In this document: one piece after another, positions 1-12,200 of the stretch
How the letters are laid out: each line of letters begins with the position of its first letter
How positions within the stretch are numbered: the first letter of the stretch is position 1
Assembly: GCF_958979055.1 (NCBI RefSeq)
Contig: NC_084886.1
Span: forward strand, 16,782,654-16,846,653
Length of the DNA stretch: 64,000 nucleotides
Direction: 5' to 3'
Origin: Alnus glutinosa
Taxonomy: Eukaryota; Streptophyta; Magnoliopsida; Fagales; Betulaceae
Notes under the pieces: generated by a model
Seen by the model: the letters and a program-made list of their open reading frames with translations, nothing else
Databases searched by the model: none
Told to the model about the DNA's origin: nothing
Made by a program: the position numbers and the translations under genes

Positions 1-168
1 TATTGATGAAAGTATTCATTCTTGATGATAATTTATTTCGGCATTCTCATGAGTGATTACTTACCTCAATTGCTAAATTCCCGTGCACTAGCTTCTTACA
101 ATGATTATAGCTCCTTTCTTTGCATTACATTCTAATATTAATCAAGAGTATAACTTCAATACGGCATT

Positions 169-1290
169 GGCAAAAACCAAAAGGTTTTTGCCCTCCAATT
201 AAGGATTGACACATCAACATCAAACAAAAAAAAAAACAAAAAAGCCAAATGCTAACAAAACACTAAATCCAACCTTTTCTTTCCCTCTTTTAGTCTTAAA
301 AAAATATATAAATTACAAAAAAAAAAAAGAAAGAAAAAAAAGAAGCCATCCCAGCCACCGCCCACTGTCCCACGCCGGACGCCGCTGCCAGCTCCGCCGC
401 TCCTTCACCGGTAAGTTCAACCTCTCTCTCTCCGACAGTAAGACTCGAGAAAGGCCGTACGCCGTTGTTCCCACTTGACAAAATCACCGAATTTAGACCA
501 GGGGGATTTTCATATATATGATGATGGGTTGCCATAATCTTTTGCTTGCATAGAGGATGTCCTCTGTTGGGCTAAGACAAAAAAATACAAGGTTTATTTG
601 ACAGAAAATAGCAGCCGATTTTCATTTTGAAGGTTTACAGCATTTCAGAATACACTAATTGAGGTGCTTTGTCGGGAGAAACAAAATATCTGTTCAAGCA
701 TTTTGTTTTATACAAGATCTGCTCTTGAACCCTGCTTCTGGTTTGAATACACAAGGCTACAAAACTACCCAATGGACCCATTATGCCTTCTGTACAAAAC
801 GCCTACGGAACAAGTGAGCAAAGAAACACATGCTGAGAAACCCAAAATCCTAGAAACTACTGCGTACGGTATCATTCATCTTCTCCCCCACAAGACTATC
901 TTTCACTCGTAGCCTCAAATCACGTTCAAAAGCTCTCTGGGAAGGAACAAACACAGTAAAAGTGAGATCTTGAGGCAACATCGATGGAGTAGCAGTGTTG
1001 GGTGGAGTTAGGGTTCGGCTTGGGCGTAGGCGGCGTGGTCCAGTCCGGTCGGTGGCGGTAGCGTCCGGTCTGGGCAGTGCCACGGTGGGCTGCAGATTTT
1101 GGGCGGCAATGGTGCAGATCTTCTGGTTTCTTCAACATCCATTGATCATGATTTGGGGATTTTCATTTTTTTTAGAAGGAAAAATGGGAAGTTGTGAGAG
1201 GGATCCGGTGGATCAGCAGTATTTTATTTTTTAGTTTTTAGCTTACGTGTCAATTGGTTATTGGCGGGCAAAAAACTCTTATATTTTGCC
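169..1290. mobile_element. Non-autonomous TIR element carrying gene fragments
   Basis: The ends form imperfect terminal inverted repeats of about 45 bp: 169-215 (starts GGCAAAAACC, contains TTTTTGCCC and ATTGACAC) matches the reverse complement of 1245-1290. The interior mixes GC-rich, exon-like sequence (about 345-480 and 995-1130) with a recognisable fasciclin-domain fragment on the minus strand. This is the layout of a Pack-type (MULE-like) element. No convincing target-site duplication is visible, so the superfamily is inferred. Short open frames inside are not genes. Confidence 0.55.
770..1010 (-). pseudogene. FAS1 (fasciclin-like) domain gene fragment
   Basis: On the minus strand, translation gives LPQDLTFTVFVPSQRAFERD followed by a stretch ending GEKMNDT. 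After a one-base frame change at about 869 it continues YAVVSRILGFSA. The TVFVPSxxAF block and the following YAVVSRILGFSA block are typical of plant FAS1-domain secreted proteins. The fragment lacks a signal peptide and most of the domain, is frameshifted, and then runs into an unrelated stop. It lies inside the TIR element 169-1290, so it is probably a captured copy rather than a resident gene. The family call is from memory of the motif; a protein search would settle it. Confidence 0.5.
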
Positions 1291-1529
1291 ATGACCGAAC
1301 AGAAGTTGCACTCATTAATCAAACTTCTAAGCAAAAAACCTAATCTACACTTAGAAACTTGATTTACTCATTTTGCCTTCAAAATGTCCGAACACTCCAC
1401 GATGATCATTGGAACGGTCTGTACCATTGGGATGATGCTTGACAACGTTCGAACTTTTGGGCCCCACAAATGTGTTTTTCCTAATTTCACCAAACTAGCT
1501 CACAATTAACCACTTCCCCCTTATTTCTA
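1291..1529. other. Left part of an older repeat split by the 1530-5249 insertion
   Basis: No gene is seen. Phrases here (for example CCATTGGGATGATGCTTGACAA and CGTTCGAAC at about 1424-1458) recur in variant form at 5740-5850, on the other side of the 3.7-kb insertion. This suggests that both belong to one older repeat. Confidence 0.35.
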
Positions 1530-2584
1530 GAGAAATGCTAGGGGTATTTACAAACCTTTACAAAGGAAAGCTTACAAACTGATGTGACGTCCTTCATGGA
1601 ATAAATGTTAAATCACAAAAATGCCCTTCTCTCCCCCAGTCACCGTTCTCCCCTTCAGTCACCGCCCGTCAACTTTCATGTCTTGTTCTTGAGCTCCTGT
1701 CACGCCCCCGTTTTGGGATATAAGGGGAAACGCGAACTTGAGTCCTAAAAACTTTTAAAAGGAAGCATGCATTTACAACGTATAAACTGAAACTTCCTAT
1801 TTTGTTATTTCTGTCTATTAAAATATTCTTTACAAAGCCATGAACTCCAAAACAAAAGGCATACTATACAATATAAAGGATTGGTCGGTCCTCAGATCTA
1901 TTGCTCTTAGCGAAGTCTACACCAATACCAAGAAATAACATCGTCTTACTGGGTTATCTGAAAAGATTTGGAAAAAAAATGGTGAGTTCGACAACTCAGT
2001 AAGGAAATTACAACACCAAGAAAATAAAAACATGCTATAAAATACTCATGCCAAAATCTTTAGTCATGCATAATAACAGTTTATGCATTATAACTTTATG
2101 AACAATTAAAACAAAATTTATGAGCAAGTGGATGAGGAACATGAGTAATTGCATAAGAAATTTAGTATGATCAAATATATTCTTTTCATTTATTTTTCTC
2201 TTAAAACTGTAACTGTGGTTTACCCCTTTATAGACTCTACACTGCTATTTCCCGTGAGCGGAGCACGTTGGCTTTGTCCAAAGGACCTATAGACTCAGCA
2301 TGTCGTCACAAAGAAGAGTCGTCGGGTCGGGGATCTTCCCTAGGCGAAGGCCAACCCCGCCGGTAGCACACACCGTCTTTTGATGTGCTTGCCATGCTAC
2401 CCTATATGGTACCGATCATAACTGTAGTAGTGCCTCATGATTAAACAATTACTGCACATGAACGTTTTCTATAATTTTGTAAGCTCTGCTATAACTGTAC
2501 ACTTTACTTTAAAACTGTAAGAGCCGCTTTCTTAACTATAGTCATGTGCAGAATTTAAACTTTAGATCTTCTTTTCATTCAAAG

Positions 2585-2850
2585 ATGTATCCATGTATAA
2601 ATCATAAACTTTGGTATGCTCTATAATCATAACTTTGAAATGCTCTTGATCATAACTGTAGTTAGGCATAAATCATAACTTTAAAATGCTCTTAATCATA
2701 ATTGTAATTATGCACAAATTATAACCTCGAAATGCTCTTAATCATCACTATAATAACTTTGAAATACTCTTATTCACAACTGTAATTATGCATAAACCAA
2801 TACTTTAAAATGCTCTTAATCATAACTGTAGTTTATACACAAAATTCTTG
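2585..2850. repeat. Degenerate minisatellite within the solo LTR
   Basis: About five imperfect tandem units of about 55-60 bp, each with AAATGCTCTTAATCATAACT and a variant of GTAATTATGCATAAATCATA. Such internal tandem repeats are common in long gypsy LTRs. Confidence 0.7.
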
Positions 2851-4393
2851 AATACTAACATATGAGTAATAAAAGCTTAGCATTAAAATCACATAAGTAA
2901 ATACTTTACAAAATTTCCCAACACATTTTTTTTTTAAAAGATTTGTAATAGAATCTTATTGGGGGTTTTTCGGTGTTGTATTCCCTTACCTGGACTTGCA
3001 TTAGCGCCAGAGTCGAGTTTTTACCTAAATAAAAAACAAGGATAAACTTAGCTGAGCTAAAACATATAAGATTCAATTTTGATTATAAAGTCTATCAATT
3101 CAACTAGATCCCAAACCCAAGGTAAATCATCCAAAAAATCACTCACAATCAGAACAGTAACCATAACTCAATAATCACAGCCAAGCAGAATCACGCCCAC
3201 ACAACCATACACCAAGAATAATTAACTTCCAAAATATTCCCATTTGGTCAAGACGGAATAATCAATCCAAATACCAAGCAACTGGGTAATACTCAAAATC
3301 AGTACACATTCAACTATCAACACCACAACCCAAAACACTACACACGGCTACTGCCCACACAATCGGTTAAATAAAAATTAAAGGCTCCTAAAATTGATCC
3401 GCCCGTGAATCATTATCCCCAAAATACAGCTCAAACACACACGAAATCCGTTAACAACCAAAACCCCCAATTAATAATTTATCATCAATATCATAAACAC
3501 ATAATCATTCTACAATAATTATAGCTTCCAAAATCATCACAAACCAGCTAATCAAAACACTGTTAACAGAGAACAACTAATCGGCTAGCAAGACCCAAAA
3601 ACAGTAGCCTATCAGCCATCTCACAATCCAGTCCACAAAACCACCAATTCAGAATACTCATCATCAAATCTCCACAGCACAACCGATCCCAAAACTCATA
3701 TACACCCATCCAACATCACACACATATGCCAAAAAAATACACCCACTGCCGACTCAACAACAAAGACACACACAGCTCAACCGAGACACACACCCACAAA
3801 CACTCAATCAGCCAACCAACAATACCCAACATCAATAAATCAATTCCAAAACATCACAATCTATTTAAACACAATCGGTTGAAAAGCCCCAAAATTATCA
3901 AACCCTAATTCCATAATAAACAAATTAATCCACAAAATTATAGAATTAATGTACCTTGGGGATTTTCTCAAGAACCCATAAAAAATCGCCTCTGATTTCG
4001 CCAGAAAGTCGCCGGAAAATGCACATGGAGAACCGGGTCTCCTCTCGGGTTCAACGGGTCACGAGTTCGGGTTGCTTGGGTTTCACACACATACGGGTCA
4101 CGGGTTCGCCGGAACCGCTACTAGGACAGCCGGATTTCAACTCTGGCCGCCGAACATGGAGGATCGGACCTTCGGAAGGGTCGGATTCAGCTCACGGGTC
4201 CACGAATCTCCTGGGTTTTCTTTCTCGGGTCCGGTGGGTTGCGAGTCACAGGTTCCTGGGTTCCGCCGAGAATCTTCGGCTTTGGCTTTGCCAGCGACGA
4301 CCCAGCACCACCCCCCGGTAAGCCGAACCTCTGAGCGGTCGGATTTTCCTCCTCCTCCGTTGGGTCTCCAGCTCACGGATCCACCAGATCCTT

Positions 4394-4612
4394 TCTTCTC
4401 CACCTCTCTCTCGATCTCTCTGTGAGACCTCTCAATACTTGCTCTCAACTCTCTCTCTCTATCTCTCGATCTCTCTCTCTTTCCCTCAATCCCTCACTCC
4501 CTCGTCTCTCCTTGTGTCTCTCGGGAAGAAGAAGAAAGAAAAAAAAACGAAGAAGGAAGAAAATAGAAGAAAAGAGAGAGAGAGAAGAAGAAGAAAAATA
4601 ATAAAAGAAGAA
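4394..4612. repeat. CT-rich then GA-rich low-complexity tract
   Basis: CTCTCTCTCGATCTCTCT-type sequence from 4404 to 4520 switches to GAAGAAGAAAG/GAGAGAGA from 4525 to 4610, so one strand could fold back. It is part of the solo LTR. Confidence 0.7.
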
Positions 4613-5257
4613 AACAACTTGCTGTGCAAGTTATAATTTTTTTTTATTTTTTTTTTAAATGTCTAATAAAATCTGAGGCATTACAGCTCCAGTCGCCGGC
4701 CGGCCATCTGGACCAACCAAACAAGTCGGATCTGGATTTTTGAATGATCTCTCAGTAAATCATCTCCCCGACGTATCTGGGTTTCCGAAACCCACACCGG
4801 TCGGATCTCTCAACCAAACAAGACCCACGTCGATCTGGGTTTCCCGCCCAGATCTCTCAACCAAACGAAACCCACGTCATATATGGGTTTCCCGGCCCGA
4901 TCTGGATTTCCGGAAGGACCAACCAAACCCACACACACCGACGTGGGTTTGTTGGATCTCAGAAACTCTCGACCACGGGCTGCCAGCACGCCATCCTCCC
5001 CTGGGATCTCTCCCCTCTCGCCAGTCGTCCATCTGTCTCAAGCTCCCATCGCCGGCTGTCCATGGCTTTCGGGAATGGAAGCTACGTCCATGGTCTTCAG
5101 GAATGGAAGCTACGGCTATCCACCTGAATTTAGTTTGGACGTGGAATCCTACGTGTCTAACTTTTTTAGTTAATAAAATGCCACATGCATGCCATGTCAA
5201 TTTGTAAACTTTTTTTTGTAAAAGTTTGTAAGTACCCTTGACATTTCTCTAATTCTA

Positions 5258-8200
5258 AGAGGTTTAACAAACCTTTAAGGTGCTACCAAAGTATGAAACC
5301 ATGTTTGAAAACAACCAAGATTATGACTTTAACTCAAACTCTCAAGATCCCAACTTCCTTTCTATTTCTCACATCCCCCTTGCTAAACAACCTATGAATG
5401 TTTTAGATATATTGAAAAATAAGGTTTCATGCATTGACTTAGGTTCAAAACGAAAACTAGCTCTCAAAGTCTCAATCTTTTATGCAAGGCCAAACATTTA
5501 TATCTAAAGAACCTAACTTTCTAACATTATTAAGGAAACTAAAACAAGTTTTAAAACTAATACAAAATACAAAGGTCTAACATGGATTAAAACACATAAA
5601 GCAATATAAAATTATCAAGCTTTCTTACCTTAAAGGCAAGAGCTTTTTGCCCTAAGAACTCAAATTCTAAGGGATAACCTGTCTCTCTCTGGTTGCTAAA
5701 GGCGAGCGAAAATGGTTATGTTAGAGTTCTGTTTGAACGTTCATTCCAACCGTTGGGACGACTTTCCTAAAATATATTTACTTACTACCCAACATTGTTC
5801 GAACGCTTTGGCGTGAATCCGTTGGGACAATGCATGGATCGTTCAGTTAGTGCACGAAATCTTAAAATCACAAGTATTTTGAAAAAACCTTAAAAATTCT
5901 CTATGCTCTTAAGCTGAGCATGTTAACATCTTAAAACTTCTTTCGGTATTTTTGTAAAACATAACATTATCCTTTGCTTTGTGTATAAAAGTAGATATAT
6001 AAATACATATATATGTATAACTGTATCAATTTATAATAATACGCACATGCATGTATATAAACATGTGGTTTTGTAAAGAAAATTTGCCACGTGTTTAGAC
6101 TGGGGCTTGACACAGTTTTTTATGATGAGTCTTTATATAGGTCACCATTTTTGGATTGGTCTTTGTAGATTAGCTTAACCAAATCATCCATTGATATCCT
6201 TCTGCACTGGCCCATGTACCATCTTCTAAAACTTGATTGGCTGTAAAACAAAAATGTTTTACAAATGGAAAAGATAAAGTGTAAATCCATGACTTAGTGA
6301 GTTAAGCACAGGTGGACAGTGTTTATATGTAGTGAACTCAATCTATAAAAAAAACATAATAAATCATGCACATCATCATACCAATAACTCTCTTACAGTG
6401 AGGTTTGCACATCTCGTGGGACTTCAGGTACAACACCAGTGCCCTAGTGAGGTACAATAGCTAGCTACCGCTAGTTATTCGACCGAATCTAATTCCTAAT
6501 GATCTATACAATTAATGATGCCGCAAGGCGTGACTGCCATCCATGAATGATTGCGTTGGTCACTGTAGCTCTTGGATCCATGATAATTAACACTCTAATT
6601 TAACCAAAGGCCATAGGATCAATCCCATAGAAACAATATATACACATGCTCAAGATTCTTCACCCATTTTTATCATGATAATCATGAGTTCTTCATTTAT
6701 TTGACAATGCATGAATTTACAAATCACACAATCACTCATTTTTACAGGTATTTCATTTTTTTTTCCCACAAAATGTAGAGTTTACAACATTAATAACAAA
6801 GCATTTAATGTCTATACAAAATATGCAAGTTTGGTATCAAATTAGACATGCTTAAATTGTCGGTATGTACTTTCGAATGTGAGTTTTACTCACATTGGTT
6901 GAAAAGGCCCTCCTACTATTCCTTATTGTACACACTAGCTCCTTTGTTTGCAAGATACCATATTGTTGGTAAGGTCCATTAGGCTAAATTTCTAACCCTA
7001 GTCCTCAAAACAACTTATTTTTGCATTCTGACATGATCTTGATTGATCATCTTTACTGGGATGACTAATCACCAAGTGTTGACCGATCACTACTTGGGTA
7101 GTGATCGATCAATATTGTTTACTTGGAATAGTACAGTACAACTGACTGACCAGTGATAAACAATAATTGATCAATAATATTGTTCATCGTCTTCAAACTC
7201 TGAAAAATCATATTTTTAGCTCTAATAAGACGTCTAGAGGCCCTAAGATTTAAAATGTTATCCCTTTTAACACTTGTAGCATTGTCTAACACCTAAAGTC
7301 CAAACCTTTTTTCATTAAAAACATAAGTCTCCGACTTTACACGCCAACCATTAACAAATCACCAAAAGCTTTGGTCGATAGTCCATAACTACTCCACACA
7401 AAGCCTAAAGCTCATCCTTAAACCTCTTTAGTTCGTTTGAAACAATAACCATCATAAAGGTAGGGTCTTTCTTTCGGAATAGGATCTTCTCCATTTTAAA
7501 TTAAAATGGATGCTATTCATTTTATGGTCAGGATTTAAAGTTAATACATCTAATGATGTACATAATTTCACATTATTTTAAATTTTGAAAAACATGCCAA
7601 TATTAACTTTATATATACCGTTAGATGTACCAACTTCAAATCCTGACATTTCATTTAAAATGGAGAGTATCCATTTCATTAAATGAAATGGAGACGATCC
7701 TATTCCCTTTCTTAAAAAGCTTTCATATTTGTATTGATTTGCATGCTTGGAACACACACACACACACAAACCTCTTTAATTCTTTTGAAACATGAATCAT
7801 CATAATGGTAGGGTTTTTCTTAAGAGCTTTCACTTTCTTTCTTTTTTTGAAGCCTTAATCTTTTGAAAATATGTCAATTTCATATTACTTTTATCTTTTT
7901 GTCAAAGTGTTACACGAGAAAGCAACACAGCTAACCAAACTAATGAAAACATAACCTATACCTAATCCGAAACGATGCATTTTTGGTAAACATTAAATAT
8001 AATATATATTTTATATAAAGGGTATGCATGTGCAGTTAATAACCACATTCACATACCATAAAACTGTTTTCCGCATCCACACATGTTGATAGTGATTTTT
8101 ACTAACCGCATCCGCATATGCGGATAACGGATGCAAGTAGTTAATATTTGTCTGTATGTACACCCCTAGTTTTCGGGTGCCCTAATCGACCAAATAGTTG

Positions 8201-8988
8201 CAAGAGTTGCCATTAGGGGTCTTAAATAAGCTAAGTATCGCATCCGCAAATCTTGAATGTATTTAAATCGCAACCTATTTGATACCGATCAATCACCCAA
8301 AATGATTGATCAATCTCCCTAGCCCTAGGGTTTATGGCACACACTAATCGATCACTCATTAGGGTGATGGATCACTAGGGGCCGATCAATCACTCCCTAA
8401 CCCTGATTGATCACTCAAGCCCCAAAATTGCCCAAGTGTCATTTCGGGTCTATTTTCCCTAATTTTCATGTCGAACCTTATACCTTATAAATCCTTAAGT
8501 CCTAATTAATGATTTCTTTAACCTTAATTTAAATTGGAGTATTACAACATAGGTGTGCAGGGTGGAGCTCTTCACCCAATCAATTTGTGGGTTGGACTTC
8601 TACCCTTATCGCCCTTCTATGAAGTGGGTTGAGTTGGAGCACCCCTTTTGGGGGCGAAGCCACCCTCATTGGCTCCCTTTTTGGGGTGAAACATGACACT
8701 CCTTTTTAAGTTTTTTAAATTTTTATGCCAATTTGAATACTTTGGCATGCTGACATGAACCTAAATACATGTGTGATATTTTCATTGGCATGAATCATGA
8801 TGTAAACAATATAACATGTGACAAGTTTTTCAATAAAGATTTGATGAAAGAATTTGAAAAAGACCCATTTGTCATTCAACTTTCCAGCCAAATTCAAAAT
8901 TTCAATTGTCAAAATTAGAAATTCAGAATTTTTATAAGAGGTAAAACTCAAGAACTTTTTTTGAAATTACTTTCCTTTTTTTTCCTCG

Positions 8989-9023
<35 letters not shown>

Positions 9024-9190
9024 CACAGAGGCCCACCGATTCGCAGTCCAAATATTGTTAATAGCTTACATGGCAAGATCAGGGCGGCTTACTGTTCAAA
9101 CTGATAAAGATTTTAACAGAAGAGGCTGAAAAGAGGGTCCCGTCGAAGTAGTCCAAACCTGCAACCTCAACGAACTTCGTCGACTCTCGG
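5258..9190. other. Gene-free, degenerate LTR-type repeat DNA
   Basis: No supported gene. 5258-6100 appears to be the right half of the repeat split by the hAT-like element. 6100-8550 resembles a decayed gypsy LTR: it has an ATGACTTAGTGAGTTAAGCAC block and a CCGCAAGGCGTGACTGCC block, and it ends in GGAGTATTACA, like the solo LTR upstream. 8990-9020 is a poly(A) run. The open frame at 5280-5507 has no recognisable relative. Confidence 0.35.
7476..7706. mobile_element. MITE with inverted-repeat ends and CTTTC duplication
   Basis: Ends GGAATAGGATC (7476-7486) and GATCCTATTCC (7696-7706) are exact reverse complements. The similarity extends inward through CTCCATTTTA / AAATGGAG and a second pair near 7535 and 7645 (TCAGGATTT / AAATCCTGA). 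Both sides carry CTTTC (7471-7475 and 7707-7711), a likely target duplication. No coding capacity. Confidence 0.65.
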
Positions 9191-9196
9191 TCCAAA

Positions 9197-9204
9197 TTCC
9201 CGCC
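9197..9204 (+). promoter_or_regulatory. E2F-type site upstream of DMC1
   Basis: TTCCCGCC matches the E2F consensus (TTSSCGSS) and lies 93 bp before the DMC1 start codon, just ahead of a CT-rich leader (9240-9262). Plant DNA replication and recombination genes often carry such sites. Function here is inferred. Confidence 0.45.
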
Positions 9205-9296
9205 CATAAATTCAATTCCTCACAGTCCATCACATTTCAACTCTCTCTCTCACACACACTCAGAAATTCATATCAAGAGACTTCATCGCAACAAAG

Positions 9297-12200
9297 ATGA
9301 TGGCGACTCTCAAGTAGGTTACTGAGCCGTACACTTCTTCCTCCTTTTCGTTTCTATTTGAATTCGATTGCATTCTAGTTCACGAAAAGCCTGATCGTCA
9401 CTTTGGTTTGCTGTTTCTGATGTTTGATCAGAGCCGAAGATCAGACTCAATTACAGCTCGTCGAACGCGAAGACATCGATGACGAGGAAGACCTGTTCGA
9501 AGCGATCGACAAATGTATGATGTGCAATCTTCGCTTAGGCTCTTTGATTCTCGGTTTTCCATGCGTCTTTGCATTGATTTCATGTTTTTTACTCTAAATT
9601 CAATTTGTTCAAAAGATCTGAATTATATTCTCGACTTCTGTGAAATTTTGACGATCTTGTGCTCGAGTTCGCTGTGTTTGCATGTTGATGCTTAGAGTCG
9701 AATTTTATTTTGTTCTGTTTTAATATTGATTCTCAATAACCAGGTTGTTTCGTCTTGTTGATCGCTCCTACTAGTATGGTTTCGATTTCGAATGGATTTA
9801 CTTTCATTTTGTGACAATCCATAAGTACGATTGAGTATTACTTCGTATTTGATACCTGGATTTCAATTTCGCAGGATATAGGTTTTCTTGCTTTGTGTTT
9901 GACGAAATTATGAGTCCTTTTCACCATATTCACGTAGAAGCTTGCTTCGTAATTTGACTATTTGAAATTTTCGCCATTTGTTTTCATATCAGATATAAAT
10001 TCCTTGGCATATTTCACCTAATTGACGAGAAAGCTGAGTTCCTATTGGCATACGTCACTCCTCAATAATTTCCATTCATAATCAACGCATTTTTCTGCAG
10101 TGATTTCTCAGGGAATCAATGCCGGAGACGTGAAGAAGCTTCAAGACGCAGGGATCTACACCTGCAATGGCTTAATGATGCATACAAAGAAGGTATAAAT
10201 GTCTAATTTTCCGTCAAAATCCTTTGGCTGTGAAGGTTTTGCGTGTGGTTTGGTTACCATGATCTGTATCCAATTTGCAGCACTTGACGGGGATCAGAGG
10301 CTTATCTGAGGCCAAAGTCGAAAAGATCTGTGAAGCTGCCGAGAAGCTTGTGGTTAGCGTTCAGATAATCCATTATCTCTACGATGCTTTTTTGAATTTT
10401 ATTTTTGTCTTTGATAAAAATAATTTGAAGTTTCATGTATTTTAGCTTTGGCTTCAGTGACTTGATATTGGACTTTTGTGTCTTTTTTCTTAGAATTTTG
10501 GGTATATCACTGGAAGTGACGCTCTCCTCAGAGTAAGTCGAAGTTTCCTTTTGATTTAGAATTGGAATTAGTTCCACAAGATCTGAGCAGTTCTGATCGA
10601 ACGGCTTTCTCTCTCTCATATTTCATTTCCCTCGTAAAATTTTTATTCAGTTATATTTGACAGTGATCCTAAAATCTGATCCTGGTTTTGTTTATAGAGA
10701 AAGTCGGTGATCCGCATTACAACTGGAAGCCAAGCCCTTGATGAACTCTTAGGCGGTAATTTTTGCCTCTGAGATATCCCTTCACTGTGTGTATGATTGT
10801 TCATATGAGAAAATTTTTTGCTGTAATTGATTTGTGTGTGAAATTTGGAAAGGTGGGATTGAAACTATGGCGATTACAGAAACTTTTGGGGAATTTCGGT
10901 GATGTCACATTTTCCCTCCAGTGTAGAAACTTGAAATTACTCATTTGCCTTTACGCAACATTTGAATTTCTAATTTGTGCGACTCCTTTTTCAGGTCTGG
11001 GAAAACACAGCTTGCACATACTCTATGCGTTTCTACCCAGGTTCCTTTCCTAAGTAGCGTGTACTCTTATAAGTATGAATGTAACGGGTGTACTACGTAG
11101 TACGTAGTGGAAGATGGTTTACCTTGTCGAATTGAATTCTTTGTTCCTTGTCTTTCTGGCGTTATTTCAAGCATATTCCACTAGAATCAGTACCGTGGGA
11201 CATACAGCAGAGGGATTTGGAAATGGCACTTTGCAAACGTGTGTGTGTTCTGGAAAAAAAATGTTCGTAATGTTTTACAGATTGCAACATGACAAGTATA
11301 AGCGGAGAGAACATTGCGGCTCACTATTGTTCTCACGCAGCTGGTTTAATTAAAAGTCAGCTATCGCATTTATTTTTTGTTTGTGTGGCGCTGGCCTTAA
11401 ACTCGCATGCAATATTGACAAGCTTGATTTCAATAATCACAAGATTTAACATAAGCTCTACTTATTTTGCATCCTGATGATTGGCTGATAAATTTGGCAG
11501 CTTCCTACCAACATGAAGGGAGGGAATGGAAAAGTTGCTTACATTGATACTGAAGGAACTTTGTATCCTTTTGTTTGCTCTTTCCTTTTAACATCTGATT
11601 GAGTGATTGGCAATTTGGCATGTTTAGTTTATTTTCAAATAGGAGTATAACCAAGTATATCATCAAAGTGCCAATCCAGTTTTGGTATGTTTCCTTCTTA
11701 ACTATACCCACTTGCAGCCGACCTGATCGAATCGTAACCATTGCTGAAAGATTTGGCATGGATCCAGGAGCCGTCCTTGACAATGTAAGCTTCATTTCAT
11801 TCAGTCCAATGTAGTACCAATAGAACTAGCAATCCATATATAGCAGCTAATTATGCATTTTCTGTGAATGTGTAAGATCATTTATGCTCGTGCATACACG
11901 TACGAGCATCAGTTCAATCTGCTTCTTGGCCTGGCTGCAAAGATGTCTGAAGAACCATTCAGACTACTGGTGAGTCTCTACTTAAAGAACTAACCTATGT
12001 CACCGATATTGTGAGGCCTGGAGGGTTGAAGCTTATCATATTTCAGATCGTAGATTCAGTGATTGCTCTCTTTCGAGTGGATTTCACAGGACGAGGAGAA
12101 CTGGCAGAGCGCCAGGTTAAAACTTCAGAAATTTCTTATAATGCCTATAATCTATAGAAATTTTGGTCCATCTCTTTTTGCGCCATTTCTCTTCAGTGAC

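Larger units (their letters stand above)
1698..4685 (+). mobile_element. Solo LTR (about 3 kb, gypsy-like) with 5-bp TSD
   Basis: It starts TGTCACGCCCCC and ends GAGGCATTACA, i.e. TG...CA termini. It is flanked by the perfect 5-bp duplication GCTCC (1693-1697 and 4686-4690). No PBS, PPT or internal coding region lies next to it, so it is a solo LTR left by recombination between the two LTRs. The TGTCACGCCCC start and the roughly 3-kb length fit plant Ty3/gypsy chromovirus-type LTRs (inference). The 3' part has a CT-rich then GA-rich tract at 4394-4612. The open frames at 3956-4448 are LTR sequence. Confidence 0.8.
1530..5249. mobile_element. hAT-like non-autonomous element containing a solo LTR
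   Basis: The left end GAGAAATGCTAGGGG, with ATTTACAAACCTTTACAAA following, is matched at the right end by the reverse complement of 5190-5249 (GAGAAATGTCAAGGG, ACTTACAAACTTTTACAAA). The flanking octamers TATTTCTA (1522-1529) and TAATTCTA (5250-5257) agree at 7 of 8 positions, as expected for a hAT 8-bp duplication. The original element is only about 730 bp; the rest is the solo LTR at 1698-4685. The right half (4690-5170) has a degenerate internal repeat built on GATCTGGGTTTCC and GGACCAACCAAAC. The open frames at 4740-5207 and 4883-5173 lie in that repeat and are not convincing genes. Confidence 0.65.

Noticed and set aside
2585-2850. CRISPR-like regular repeats
   Set aside because: The units are contiguous imperfect tandem repeats without spacers, in a plant LTR.
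3956-4448. Open frames of about 100-120 residues on both strands
   Set aside because: They lie inside the solo LTR, overlap on both strands, and reflect GC-rich sequence without domain motifs.
4740-5207. 155-residue Pro/Ser-rich open frame
   Set aside because: It is built on degenerate internal repeats (GATCTGGGTTTCC) in the hAT-like element; overlapping frames on the other strand are equally open.
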